From positions 124,001-188,000 of the forward strand of contig CAIYUN010000017.1 of the NCBI GenBank assembly GCA_903929355.1: 64,000 bases of DNA. The letters run 5' to 3'. Below the pieces are notes generated by a model. The model was not told the origin of the DNA and did not search any database. It was given only the letters and a program-made list of their open reading frames with translations. The translations under genes were made by a program, and so were the position numbers. Source of the stretch: an uncultured Opitutaceae bacterium. GTDB taxonomy: Bacteria > Verrucomicrobiota > Verrucomicrobiia > Opitutales > Opitutaceae. This document shows, one piece after another, positions 52,692 to 60,904 of the stretch (the stretch's first letter is position 1; each line of letters starts with the position of its first letter).

Positions 52692-54941
52692 TCAGGCCTT
52701 CGGCGCCGGCGGTTGGAAGTACCCCCGGACCTTGGCCGGGGCGACATCGCCGACGTGGTAGTTGTGGCAGAGCAGGCAGCTCGTGCCGGCCCCGTGCTCC
52801 GTGTGGCATTGCGCGCAGACGGCCTGGTTGAGGGGTTGAAAGCTGCTCGTGAATTTGGCGGGATCGAGGTTGTCCTTGTAGGCTGCGGTGTAGGTGGTCC
52901 CGGCGGCGGCCTTGAACTGATGGCAGGTCTGACAGCCCTTTTCATCCAGCAGGCTGAAATGGGTGCCGTGCGAGAACTTCGTGAAGGTGTGGATCTGGGG
53001 TTCCGGAGCCGCGGCATGCCAGTTGACGAGCACGGCGGCGGCCCCGTCGGACGCGGCGTCCACACTGTGGCATTTGGTGCAGGTGCTGGCGGTGGCAATG
53101 GCGGTGAAAAGGGCGCGGGACTCGGGCGCCGTGCCCCCGGCGGTGAGATCCAGCCACGCCGCCAGGAAGGCGTCGCCATGGCCCGAGGGACGGTAGCGCA
53201 GGGTGAAGTCGGCGGGCGAAACATGCCAGCCACCGGCGCTCGCCCACTTCTCCGGTGCGAGGGGCTCCGGCGCCTTGGGGGCGGCCGGGGTGGTCGGAGC
53301 GGCCGGGGTCGGCCCGCCGAGGAGATCGTCGCCGCCGAGCAAATCGCCGGCTGCCACCGGCTTGGCGGGGGCCGCGGCAGTCTTGGGCGTGTCGCCGCCG
53401 AGCAGGTCGTCACCGCCGAGCAGATCGTTGCCGGCCGCCTTGGCCGGGACGGAGGACGGGGGTGGGCTCGGCTGGCTCACCGCGACCGGGACGGGCGGGG
53501 CCGGCGGTGGCGCGACCGCCCGGCCCGCGCGGTGGGCGGCGACCTCGGCCAGGAGATCGGGCCACCAACCGGCTTGGGTGAAGGCCTGCGCGCTTTCCGG
53601 CGGGAGCTGGCCGAGCGCCGTCACCGGCACGCCGGTGCCAAGGCGTTTTTGCAGGGCGGAGTGCCCGTTGGTGATCAGGTCGGCGATGAGCTCCTTGACG
53701 GCCCAGGCCAGGTCGCTGGCGGCGGCGAGGGTTTCGGGTTTGGCCCCGGCCAGGTTGGTCAGGTCGGTGCCTTGGAGGGTGGCGAGGGCGGCGGCGGCCT
53801 TGGGATCCGTACCGAGCAACTGTCGCATGAAGGGGGTGAGATCGCCGTCGGCGTCGGCCGGCCAGCCGCCTATGCCGGTGGTCTTCGCGTCGAGGGATTT
53901 CTTGTCGAGGCCCGGGATGCCCAGGATGGCGAGGCCCTTGGTCCCGGGCTTGGTGATGCCGTCAAGGTGGCAGGCCGCGCAGGTGACCGCGAAACTCTTG
54001 ACGAGCATCAGCCGGTTGTCCGTGCCGGTGGTGTGGCAGTCGTTGCACTGCGTGGGCGGAGTCTGGCCCTGTTTGGCTGCGGCGGGAAAATAACCGGCGA
54101 TATGCGCCTGGTGGTCAAATTCGATGCGGGTGCGGCGGGAATACGGAAACGCGCCAAACTCGGGATGGCCCGAGCCAAAGCCCGCGAACTGGACCGAATG
54201 GCAGACCTGGCAACTGGCGTCGGCAAGATTTTTGAGGTTGGCCTCGCTGCCGTGGTGCTCCTGATGGCAGGTGCCGCACGCCAGACCCGCCGCGTCACCG
54301 ACGGGATGCCCGGGGGTGGGGCCGGGGATGCCCGCGGCGACCGAAACTTTTTTGGTCAGCGCGGCGAGCGCGACGGGGGCGAGGCTGTGGGGCTGCTCGG
54401 CCTGCGGACCGAAGTTGTGGCATTTCAGGCACAGCTGCGAGTCGACGTGCCCGCTGGGGGACGTGAAGGCACCGGCCAGCCAGCCCTTGGCCCCAAGTTG
54501 CGCGGCGGTGTGGCAAAGATCGCAGTTGGCCGCGCTGGAGGCATGCGCGGCGGTCAGCGGTCCGGGGTTGAACGTCCGGTCCCGGTTGTTGAGGCCAAGG
54601 GCGAGCAGCACGCCCCCGAGCGTGAGGGCGGAGACCAGAAAAACGGCCTGGCCGCGACGGGCGCGCACGCTGCGACGCGGCGTACACGGCGGAATCGTGC
54701 GGCAGCAGGATCCATCCGGCCGGGGGCCGTCGGGGCATTTGCCGCCGCGCGCGTCGGTGCGGGTGCAGAACCAGCGGGCACCCTCCTTGCGCGGCTTGCA
54801 TTCGGTGGTGGCGCGACAGGTGCCCTTGGGATCAGGCCCCAGCGGGCAGGCGTCGCCGCAGTCCTTGCGCCCGCAGACCCAGTTCTGGTTGGGGCGCTCA
54901 TAGCGGCTGCCTTTGAAATCGAAGGGCTGGAGGCGTTTCAT
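52692..54941 (-). CDS. decahaem c-type cytochrome with cytoplasmic Cys-rich N-terminus
   Basis: The 749-residue protein has ten CxxCH haem sites: 140, 171, 222, 244, 299, 321, then 621, 670, 709 and 722. One membrane helix lies at about 97-117. Ahead of it, residues 23-86 hold ten Cys in two copies of a C-P-x-G-P-x-P-x-G-x-C...C-x-P-R motif (starting near 32 and 69). By the positive-inside rule this part should be cytoplasmic. Six haems form the first periplasmic block and four the second. Between them are about 290 haem-free residues ending in a Pro/Ala-rich linker with DLLGGDDLLGG-type repeats (505-543). It is last in a four-gene redox operon and convergent with the sensor-kinase operon. 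Confidence 0.9.
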   Translation of the reverse strand: MKRLQPFDFKGSRYERPNQNWVCGRKDCGDACPLGPDPKGTCRATTECKPRKEGARWFCTRTDARGGKCPDGPRPDGSCCRTIPPCTPRRSVRARRGQAVFLVSALTLGGVLLALGLNNRDRTFNPGPLTAAHASSAANCDLCHTAAQLGAKGWLAGAFTSPSGHVDSQLCLKCHNFGPQAEQPHSLAPVALAALTKKVSVAAGIPGPTPGHPVGDAAGLACGTCHQEHHGSEANLKNLADASCQVCHSVQFAGFGSGHPEFGAFPYSRRTRIEFDHQAHIAGYFPAAAKQGQTPPTQCNDCHTTGTDNRLMLVKSFAVTCAACHLDGITKPGTKGLAILGIPGLDKKSLDAKTTGIGGWPADADGDLTPFMRQLLGTDPKAAAALATLQGTDLTNLAGAKPETLAAASDLAWAVKELIADLITNGHSALQKRLGTGVPVTALGQLPPESAQAFTQAGWWPDLLAEVAAHRAGRAVAPPPAPPVPVAVSQPSPPPSSVPAKAAGNDLLGGDDLLGGDTPKTAAAPAKPVAAGDLLGGDDLLGGPTPAAPTTPAAPKAPEPLAPEKWASAGGWHVSPADFTLRYRPSGHGDAFLAAWLDLTAGGTAPESRALFTAIATASTCTKCHSVDAASDGAAAVLVNWHAAAPEPQIHTFTKFSHGTHFSLLDEKGCQTCHQFKAAAGTTYTAAYKDNLDPAKFTSSFQPLNQAVCAQCHTEHGAGTSCLLCHNYHVGDVAPAKVRGYFQPPAPKA

Positions 54942-54947
54942 GGCGGT

Positions 54948-55784
54948 TCAGCGGAAGCCTCCGGCATAGGTGAACGCGATCAGGCCGTGGACCGCACCCA
55001 GGATGAGCAGGCTGGCGGTGAGCGGGATATGGACAAAAAGCCAGTATTTCAGCAGGCCCTGGCCCGCCAGTTGGAAGTCGAGATTGTCCTTGGCCTCGAC
55101 GCAGTCCACGAGTTCGGCGAGGATGGCGTGCTCCCGCTCGTTGGTGTAGCGCTTGAGCAGACGGAGGTCGGTGAGCACCCCCTTCAGCGGCGACTCCAGC
55201 CCGAGCACATGGCGCAGGCGGCTGCGCGGCCGGGCAAAATACGGCTGGAGCCGGGTGGCGTAGAAGTCGGCGATGGTGGTGGATTTGGTCTCCTCCACGC
55301 TTTTGACCACGATGGCCTCGGCCTCCCGCTGGAGCTGGGCGCGGAGAGCGGGGATGCGCTCGAACATCACGTTCTCGCCGTGGAGGGTGAGCCGGAAGGC
55401 CATCACCCGCGAGAAGACCAGACCAAACACGCCGCTGGCCGCCACCAGCCCGAAGACGACGGCCAGGGTGATGTTGAAGACCCCGGAAGGCGGCCGAAAG
55501 CCGACGTGCAGCAGGAAAAGCAGGATCGAGAACCAGCCCACATAGACATGGATCTGGGTCCAGGTGGCGGCCCGCAGCAGCGGGATGAAGGGGAGTTTCT
55601 TGCGGGCATTGAACAAGGCCAGTCCGAGACAAACCGCCAGGAGCGCCAGCCCGGTGAAAAGCGAGGTGGGCTGCAGGACGGTGTCGGCGCGGCGCACCCA
55701 GCCCCAGGCCGCGGCACCGGCGGCCACGAGCACGAGGGTGTTGAGGAGGCGGCGGCGGGCGAAGCGCATCAGCGTTGCAGCCAT
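54948..55784 (-). CDS. membrane protein with four candidate haem-b histidines
   Basis: The 278-residue protein has about five membrane helices: 13-30, 41-60, 74-97, 102-125 and 247-275. Helix 3 carries H79 and H93 (spacing 14) and helix 5 carries H252 and H266 (spacing 14). This is the two-plus-two pattern that binds two stacked b haems in cytochrome b561 and ferric-reductase-like bundles. A charged soluble loop of about 120 residues (126-246) lies between helices 4 and 5. No known family was recognised with certainty. Its start overlaps the Fe-S gene by 16 bp and its stop is 6 bp before the decahaem gene, so it is probably the quinone- or electron-transferring membrane subunit. Confidence 0.75.
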   Translation of the reverse strand: MAATLMRFARRRLLNTLVLVAAGAAAWGWVRRADTVLQPTSLFTGLALLAVCLGLALFNARKKLPFIPLLRAATWTQIHVYVGWFSILLFLLHVGFRPPSGVFNITLAVVFGLVAASGVFGLVFSRVMAFRLTLHGENVMFERIPALRAQLQREAEAIVVKSVEETKSTTIADFYATRLQPYFARPRSRLRHVLGLESPLKGVLTDLRLLKRYTNEREHAILAELVDCVEAKDNLDFQLAGQGLLKYWLFVHIPLTASLLILGAVHGLIAFTYAGGFR

Positions 55785-57532
55785 TGGGCCAGTTGGTCGG
55801 TCTCCTGCATGTTCAGCCGGGTGAGCGCGTCATGCGGACAGGCCCGCACGCAGGCGGGCCCGGTCACCTGCTCAAGGCAGAGATCGCATTTGGCCGCCTT
55901 GTTCACCGGTTTCTTCTCCTGGTCGAGGATGAGCTCGCCGCGGTCGTCGCGGATTTCCACCATCTGGATGTTATTGTAGGGGCAGCTGTTCGCGCAGGTG
56001 GAGCAGCCGATGCAGGTGGTGTCGTTGATGACCACCTGGCCGCCGGTGGCGTCGCGTGAGATCGCGCCCGTGGGGCAGCCGATCATGCAGACGGGGTCGA
56101 GGCAGTGCATGCAGGCGTTGGCCACCATGTAATGACCCAGCTGGGGGCCATGGCGGATGAAACGGGGATTGTTGTCGTGGGCGGCCGCGCAGGCCCGCAC
56201 GCAGTCGTCGCAGCGCGTGCAGCGGTTCAGGTCGATCAGCATGGTGGCGCGGCCGTTGATGAAGCGGTTGTCCACCAGGAACTCGATGAAATCGGTCGGG
56301 ATCTTGCCGTGCACCTGGTCGAGCGGCGAGACCAGCGTCGTGTTCCCCTGCAGGGGCGGGATCGGCGGGGGCATCTCGGCCGCCGGGATCTTCGGCATGA
56401 TGTATTGTTCCACCACGGACGTGGGCACCACCAGCACGTCCACGTAGCCGAGGGCGCGCAGGGTGTAGCGGAGGGGGGTGCTCTCCTTCGTCCGCCAGTT
56501 GTGGGCGATCTCCCGGAGGCCGAACATCTGGCCGCGGGCAAGGTAGAGCGCGGTGCGCTCGCCGTTGTTGTATTTCTGGCTGAGGCGCGCGAAACCGGCG
56601 CGGATGAGGATCAGCCCGTTGGCATACTGGCCCTCCTCGGCGATGACCGGCTCGCCGCGCAGCCGGGCGACAGGGTCGGTGTCGCGGTTCTTCTTGTAAT
56701 CGGTCTGCCAGTCGAACGCCCCATAGGTCTCGAAGCGTGTCTGGTCGGCGACGATCTTCAGCTCGGCCGGGGAGAGATCCTTGAAATAGGGGGTCTCGCG
56801 CAGATGGTTTTCGAGGGAGTATTTCCGGTAGTTTTCGTCGACGAACTGCTTGATCTCCGGCGCGCGGAGGCGCAGCTCGCGCAGGCCCTGCCAGCGGATT
56901 TCCAGCAGCTCGCTGCCCTCGGCGGCGATGATCGTGGCGGTGCGGGGCGTGCGGCCGAGCGCGGCGATCTCGCCGAAAAAGACGCCGGCCTGAAGGGTGG
57001 CGGTCCCGCCCTTGAGGACCGCCGGCACGTCGTGAAGGAACACCGCAGTGCCCGGGGTCTGAAAGGGGGACTGGGTCCGGCCAAAGGGGCCCCGGGATTC
57101 GACGCCGCCGCGCGCGGCCGTTTTGGCGGACTGATAACGGCTCACGTCGCGCATCTCGGGCTGGGCCGGGTTGCCCCAGAGCTGGCCGAGGGTCTCGAGC
57201 AGGCCTTTCTTGCGCGTCTCCCGCCGGCCCAGCAAAGCGGCGGGGATCGCGTTCTTGCCCAGCGTGACCGTGACCGAGCCCCGCAGGATGAAAAATGCCG
57301 AGTTGCCGTAGTCGCCCTCGCGCACGATCACCTCGCCCTTGCGGAAAACCCGCAGACTGGTGTCATTGAGCAAAATGTCCCGCAGCGGGGTGCTCTTGGG
57401 AAACTGGCTGGCGTCAATCCGGCTGAACGGTGGGATGGCGAGCAGGCGGTCCACCGCCGCCGCATCCATCTTGTCGTCAAACGGCACATCCCAGCGCTGC
57501 GGGCGCGAGATGGTCGCGGTGATTTCAGCCAT
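55769..57532 (-). CDS. cyclic-nucleotide-binding domain / four-[4Fe-4S] ferredoxin fusion
   Basis: The 587-residue protein joins two cNMP-binding-type domains to a polyferredoxin. Domain 1 (about 50-215) has FRKGEVIVREGDYGNSAFFILRG and GVFFGEIAALGRTPRTATI, interrupted by about 70 residues. Domain 2 (about 245-385) has a degenerate EEGQYANGLILIRAG. The C-terminus has 16 Cys in four clusters: 438/441/444/448, 474/477/482/486, 507/510/513/517 and 549/552/561/565, as in NrfC/DmsB-type electron-transfer subunits. There is no signal peptide or Tat motif, so it is cytoplasmic. The nucleotide domains could gate electron flow or detect cAMP/cGMP, but the second lacks a clear phosphate-binding Arg. Confidence 0.9.
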   Translation of the reverse strand: MAEITATISRPQRWDVPFDDKMDAAAVDRLLAIPPFSRIDASQFPKSTPLRDILLNDTSLRVFRKGEVIVREGDYGNSAFFILRGSVTVTLGKNAIPAALLGRRETRKKGLLETLGQLWGNPAQPEMRDVSRYQSAKTAARGGVESRGPFGRTQSPFQTPGTAVFLHDVPAVLKGGTATLQAGVFFGEIAALGRTPRTATIIAAEGSELLEIRWQGLRELRLRAPEIKQFVDENYRKYSLENHLRETPYFKDLSPAELKIVADQTRFETYGAFDWQTDYKKNRDTDPVARLRGEPVIAEEGQYANGLILIRAGFARLSQKYNNGERTALYLARGQMFGLREIAHNWRTKESTPLRYTLRALGYVDVLVVPTSVVEQYIMPKIPAAEMPPPIPPLQGNTTLVSPLDQVHGKIPTDFIEFLVDNRFINGRATMLIDLNRCTRCDDCVRACAAAHDNNPRFIRHGPQLGHYMVANACMHCLDPVCMIGCPTGAISRDATGGQVVINDTTCIGCSTCANSCPYNNIQMVEIRDDRGELILDQEKKPVNKAAKCDLCLEQVTGPACVRACPHDALTRLNMQETDQLAQWLQR

Positions 57533-57587
57533 GGTGGGAGGTCGGAGATTTCAAGGGGGGCCGGCCGGGCGGGCCCCCGGCGGCCGT

Positions 57588-58583
57588 TCAGGGGGCCGGA
57601 GTGTACGGGGTGCCTTGGTTGGCGGTTGGGATGAGGGGGTCGAGCGCCGCCAGATCCGCACCCTTGTAGGTGTCGCTCATCTTCTGCCCGAGCGCCGAGA
57701 TGGTCTTCACCCCCGCGAGGATGTCGTCCTTGTTGGTGATCTTGAGGCCGGCGCCATCGGCGGCGGCGGCGGGCTTGGGGGCGGCGGCGATGACGGCGAG
57801 GACATCGGTCTTGGCGGCGCCGTCGGGCAGCGCGTCGGCGATCTTCTGCAGCTCGGCCTTGCCGGACACGATGCGGACGTTCATGCCTTTCACGAAATTG
57901 CCCTTTTCCACGGCATTGGCGATGCCCCGCAGGCTGTATTCCAGGTCAACCACGCGACCGATCAGATAAAGCAGGCGTTTGCGCTCGGGGGTGTCCTCCG
58001 TGTTGGTCTTGCCGCTCAGGAAATGGTGGCGCACCTCGCCCTGGGTCCAGGAGACCAGCTCCAGGGCGCTGCCGACCTGGTGTCCGCCGGTGTTCACAAG
58101 CTTCTCGTTCGGGACCGTGTGGCACTGAAAACAGTTGGAGGCCAGTTTGTAGATGTTGCCGGGCGAGATGAAGCCGAGTTTTTCGGCGTCGGCAATATGG
58201 TTGGGGTTGTTCTTGTCGTTGTGCACCTTCACCCAGTCCACGGACGCGCCATGACAGAGCTCGCACGAAACGCCGGCGATGGCCTTGGCTGCGCCGGCCG
58301 GCCCCATCGAGGTGTAGTGGCATTGCACGCAGGTGCTCTCGGTTTTGATGTTGGCGATGCCGAGCTTGCCGGCGATATCCTTGGCCTCCGGCCGCCGGTG
58401 CAACTCGTCAAAGGTCTTGAAATGGTGCATCTCCTGCCAGGCGGCGGCCTCCAGTTTGTGGCAGGCGGCGCACGCGTCGGGGCCGCTGATCTTTGACGGA
58501 TCCGACTGCGCGGCCGCCGGATGCGCGCCGAGGGCGGCGAGGAGTAGGGGAAGGGCAAGACGGGTCGGGAAAAAGCGTGGCAT
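57588..58583 (-). CDS. tetrahaem cytochrome c554-like protein
   Basis: ATG 58583 gives 331 residues with a signal peptide (PRFFPTRLALPLLLAALGA, cleavage after AAAQ near 26). Four CxxCH sites lie at 38, 85, 107 and 151, in the spacing of the cytochrome c554/c' family (DACAACHKLEAAAWQEM, STCVQCHYTSMGP, VSCELCHGAS). Extra His residues (H53, H54, H62, H121, H129) could be distal ligands. The C-terminal 150 residues are helical and haem-free. It is the first gene of the redox operon, so it is probably the periplasmic carrier. In nitrifiers this fold accepts electrons from hydroxylamine oxidation; no such enzyme is here. Confidence 0.88.
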   Translation of the reverse strand: MPRFFPTRLALPLLLAALGAHPAAAQSDPSKISGPDACAACHKLEAAAWQEMHHFKTFDELHRRPEAKDIAGKLGIANIKTESTCVQCHYTSMGPAGAAKAIAGVSCELCHGASVDWVKVHNDKNNPNHIADAEKLGFISPGNIYKLASNCFQCHTVPNEKLVNTGGHQVGSALELVSWTQGEVRHHFLSGKTNTEDTPERKRLLYLIGRVVDLEYSLRGIANAVEKGNFVKGMNVRIVSGKAELQKIADALPDGAAKTDVLAVIAAAPKPAAAADGAGLKITNKDDILAGVKTISALGQKMSDTYKGADLAALDPLIPTANQGTPYTPAP

Positions 58584-58802
58584 GGGAGGGTGGGTTGTGG
58601 CCGGAATGAATGGTCGAATCAGCGTCGGAAAGGCAATAGCTATGTTTGGTTTTTTGACGGGAATTCGGACCGGAGAAAAATGGCCGGCGCGACCGGTGGT
58701 CCGGTCCGTCGGACGGTCGCATGCCGGGGCCGAGGCCGGCTCCAGGCTCATCCCGGGTGGTTTTCACTTGTGCTCCGCCCCAACTGTTCAATCAATTCCC
58801 CC

Positions 58803-60071
58803 ATGCTCATCCTCGTCCTCGAACTCGTCGGTGCCGTCATCCTCGCCTTGGTTGCCGGCCAGCTGGCCGCCCTGGTCTGGGGCGAGCTGCGGTTGCTGCG
58901 GGCGCAGACCCTGGCCGAGGGCGTCAACCGCGACTTGTTGATGGTGCGCCTGCAGGACGCGCGCCGCACCCTGCGCAAGGTCGAGGAGAGCGGCAGCCCG
59001 TGGAATGGCATCCGCAAATTTTCCGTTTCCAGGAAAGTGCCCGAGACCAGCGACGCCACCTCGTTCTATCTCGTGCCGCACGACAAGAAGGCTCTGCCGG
59101 CGTTCAAGCCCGGCCAGTATCTCACCTTTGAGCTGGAGGTGCCGAACCAGAAAAAGAAGGTCATCCGCTGCTACAGCCTGAGCGACTGCGCCCGGCCGGA
59201 TTTCTACCGGGTCACCATCAAGCGCTGTCCGCCCGCCAAGCCGGAACACCCGGCCGGGGTCGCCTCCAATTTTTTCCACGACACCATCCACGAGGGCGCC
59301 ATCCTGGATGTGAAGGCGCCGGGCGGCCACTTTTACCTCGACACGTCCAAGCAGTCTCCGGTGGTCCTGATCTCCGGCGGGGTCGGCATCACCCCCTGCG
59401 TGAGCATGCTCAACGAGATCATCGAGAGCGGCGTGAAACGCGAGATCTGGTGGTTCTATGGGGTGCGTCATGGCGCCGAGCACATCATGAAGGATCACGT
59501 CGCCGCGCTGGCGGAAAAGCATGACAACATCCGGCTCCACGTCTGCTATTCCAACCCGGTCGCGGCCGATGCGTTGGGCAAGGACTACCAGCACCACGGT
59601 CGCGTGAGCGTGGAACTTTTCAAGGAGCTGCTGCCCTCAAACAACTTCGATTTCTACATGTGCGGCCCGGGTCCGATGATGGAGACCGTGACCAAGGGGC
59701 TCGCCGCCTGGGGCGTGCCCGACGAACGCGTGCATTACGAGGCGTTCGGACCCGCGAGCGTGAAGAAGGCCGCCCCGGCCGCCGTGGTGGCGGCCGACGC
59801 GGCCGACGCGGCCGCCAAACCCAAGATCACCTTTGGCAAGAGCGGCAAGACTGCGGTCTGGGACGGCACGGCCGGCAATCTGCTTGAGCTCGCCACGGCC
59901 AACGGCGTGGCGATCGCGTCAGGTTGCTGTGCCGGCCAGTGCGGCACCTGCCTCACCGCGATCCGCAGCGGCAACGTGACCTACGCGAACGAGCCCGGCA
60001 GCAAACCCGAGCCGGGATCCTGTCTCGCCTGCGTTGCGCTGCCGCAGGGCGACGTGGTGCTCGAGGCCTGA
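58803..60071 (+). CDS. membrane-anchored FAD/NAD(P)H:[2Fe-2S] reductase
   Basis: The 422-residue protein starts at ATG 58803 with one membrane helix (2-28), then a short helical stalk. The ferredoxin-reductase domain has RCYSLSD (122-128, FAD), ISGGVGITP (190-198, NAD(P)) and YMCGPGPMME (285-294). An Ala-rich linker (320-340) leads to a plant-type [2Fe-2S] domain with C375, C380, C383 and C407 or C410. The order FNR-then-ferredoxin matches Hcr-type reductases; NqrF has the reverse order. It is divergent from the cytochrome operon (219-bp shared upstream region) and could feed it electrons from NAD(P)H. Confidence 0.9.
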   Translation: MLILVLELVGAVILALVAGQLAALVWGELRLLRAQTLAEGVNRDLLMVRLQDARRTLRKVEESGSPWNGIRKFSVSRKVPETSDATSFYLVPHDKKALPAFKPGQYLTFELEVPNQKKKVIRCYSLSDCARPDFYRVTIKRCPPAKPEHPAGVASNFFHDTIHEGAILDVKAPGGHFYLDTSKQSPVVLISGGVGITPCVSMLNEIIESGVKREIWWFYGVRHGAEHIMKDHVAALAEKHDNIRLHVCYSNPVAADALGKDYQHHGRVSVELFKELLPSNNFDFYMCGPGPMMETVTKGLAAWGVPDERVHYEAFGPASVKKAAPAAVVAADAADAAAKPKITFGKSGKTAVWDGTAGNLLELATANGVAIASGCCAGQCGTCLTAIRSGNVTYANEPGSKPEPGSCLACVALPQGDVVLEA

Positions 60072-60198
60072 GCGCGTCGTGGGATCGGGCTTGCGGGCGG
60101 CCCTCACGGCAAAACTTCCGCAATTTCACTTTTTAAAATTTCGCAAATAAATTAAAATTAAAGCGTGCCACCGGAGAAAATTTCCCTGACAGTGTTGC

Positions 60199-60261
60199 AT
60201 GGCCACCAAAAAACCCGCCAAGAAAACGGCGAAGAAACCTGCCTCCAAGGGCAAGAAATAA
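60199..60261 (+). CDS. 20-residue Lys-rich mini-ORF (or small structured RNA)
   Basis: The ORF encodes MATKKPAKKTAKKPASKGKK, half lysine, like the tail of histone-H1-like bacterial proteins. It is preceded by a very AT-rich stretch (about 60125-60165) in this GC-rich genome, a good promoter candidate. Its stop codon lies in the 5' arm of a hairpin with a TTCG loop at 60258-60273, and a strong terminator follows 12 bp later. This compact transcription unit suggests a real product, either a peptide or an RNA. A weak Shine-Dalgarno (GGAGAA at about 60172) is too far from the ATG. Confidence 0.5.
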   Translation: MATKKPAKKTAKKPASKGKK

Positions 60262-60273
60262 CCTTCGGGTTAT
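60258..60273 (+). ncRNA. UUCG-tetraloop hairpin over the mini-ORF stop codon
   Basis: ATAACC and GGTTAT form a 6-bp stem closed by C-G around TTCG, the very stable cUUCGg tetraloop. The UAA stop codon is inside the 5' arm. Listed as a structural RNA element of a short transcript, not as a named RNA family. Confidence 0.55.
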
Positions 60274-60285
60274 CTGTCAGCTTCA

Positions 60286-60314
60286 AGCGCCGACCGCAGG
60301 GTCGGCGCTTTTTT
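60286..60314 (+). terminator. strong Rho-independent terminator
   Basis: AGCGCCGACC and GGTCGGCGCT form a perfect 10-bp stem around a 4-nt GCAG loop, followed by a run of T. It ends the mini-ORF transcript about 140 nt after its probable promoter. The following gap to 60483 shows nothing else. Confidence 0.92.
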
Positions 60315-60483
60315 CTGCCCATTTTCAGAGGAGAAAGCGGCTGGGCGCATCTCCGTTTCTTGCCACCCGCGGTGGGCCGGGCGCTCTGCGCGCGGCGGGA
60401 TCGAGGTGGGGCGCCACCGCCGGCGCGCGCCGTCCGTGAGCCTGCCAGCACCTGAGGTGCGTTCGTGAAATTCGTGCCGGGCT

Positions 60484-60702
60484 TTATGGCTGGCGCGAGA
60501 TCATGCGCAGATAAAGCGTCTCAACCTTCTTCCGCGCCCACGGGGTCCGGCGGAGAAACTGCAGGCTCGATTTGACGCTGGGGTCGTGCGTGAAGCACCG
60601 GATCGAAACCTCGCGGCCCATCTCCTCCCAGCCCAGCTGCGCGACGAGCGCGGTCAGAATGGCCTCGAGGGTGAGCCCGTGCAGCGGATCGTTGGAAGGC
60701 AT
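60484..60702 (-). CDS. DUF2132 (VF530-like) protein
   Basis: The 72-residue protein starts [19 protein letters not shown] and has [15 protein letters not shown], then [18 protein letters not shown] and KVETLYL. All are signature blocks of the DUF2132/VF530 family, a small conserved DNA-binding-like helical protein of unknown role. ATG 60702 is the only start giving the conserved N-terminus. It is divergent from yqeY across a foldback repeat. Confidence 0.9.
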   Translation of the reverse strand: MPSNDPLHGLTLEAILTALVAQLGWEEMGREVSIRCFTHDPSVKSSLQFLRRTPWARKKVETLYLRMISRQP

Positions 60703-60727
60703 GAAGGAAAGGATGGGACTTGATTTG

Positions 60728-60851
60728 AACAGAAGGCAACGAAGGGAACGAAGAGATTCAACCTGTCCGGCGATCAAGGGTCTGGGCGAACGCATGGAAC
60801 CGGGACGGTTGGAGCGGAGAGGTCGCTTCGTTTCCTTCGTTGGCTTCTGTT
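60728..60851. repeat. foldback locus 5: inverted AACGAAGG arrays
   Basis: Bases 60728-60753 and the reverse complement of 60826-60851 agree at 24 of 26 positions, the best-matched pair of arms in the window. The words are AACGAAGG-like with period 9. The 72-bp spacer has no ORF. The locus lies between the divergent DUF2132 and YqeY starts. Confidence 0.85.
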
Positions 60852-60904
60852 CCAAAGTTTGCTGGCTCGACACCGGCGGAGGGTTCGCGCAGGGTGGCCG
60901 CCCC

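Noticed and set aside
52611-55979. A 1122-codon plus-strand open frame
   Set aside because: It lies wholly antisense to the decahaem, membrane and part of the Fe-S genes, whose motifs are unmistakable; the composition is Gly/Ala/Arg shadow-like.
57588-60071. Hydroxylamine-oxidation (nitrification) module
   Set aside because: The c554-like cytochrome is suggestive, but no octahaem hydroxylamine oxidoreductase or cM552 gene is present.
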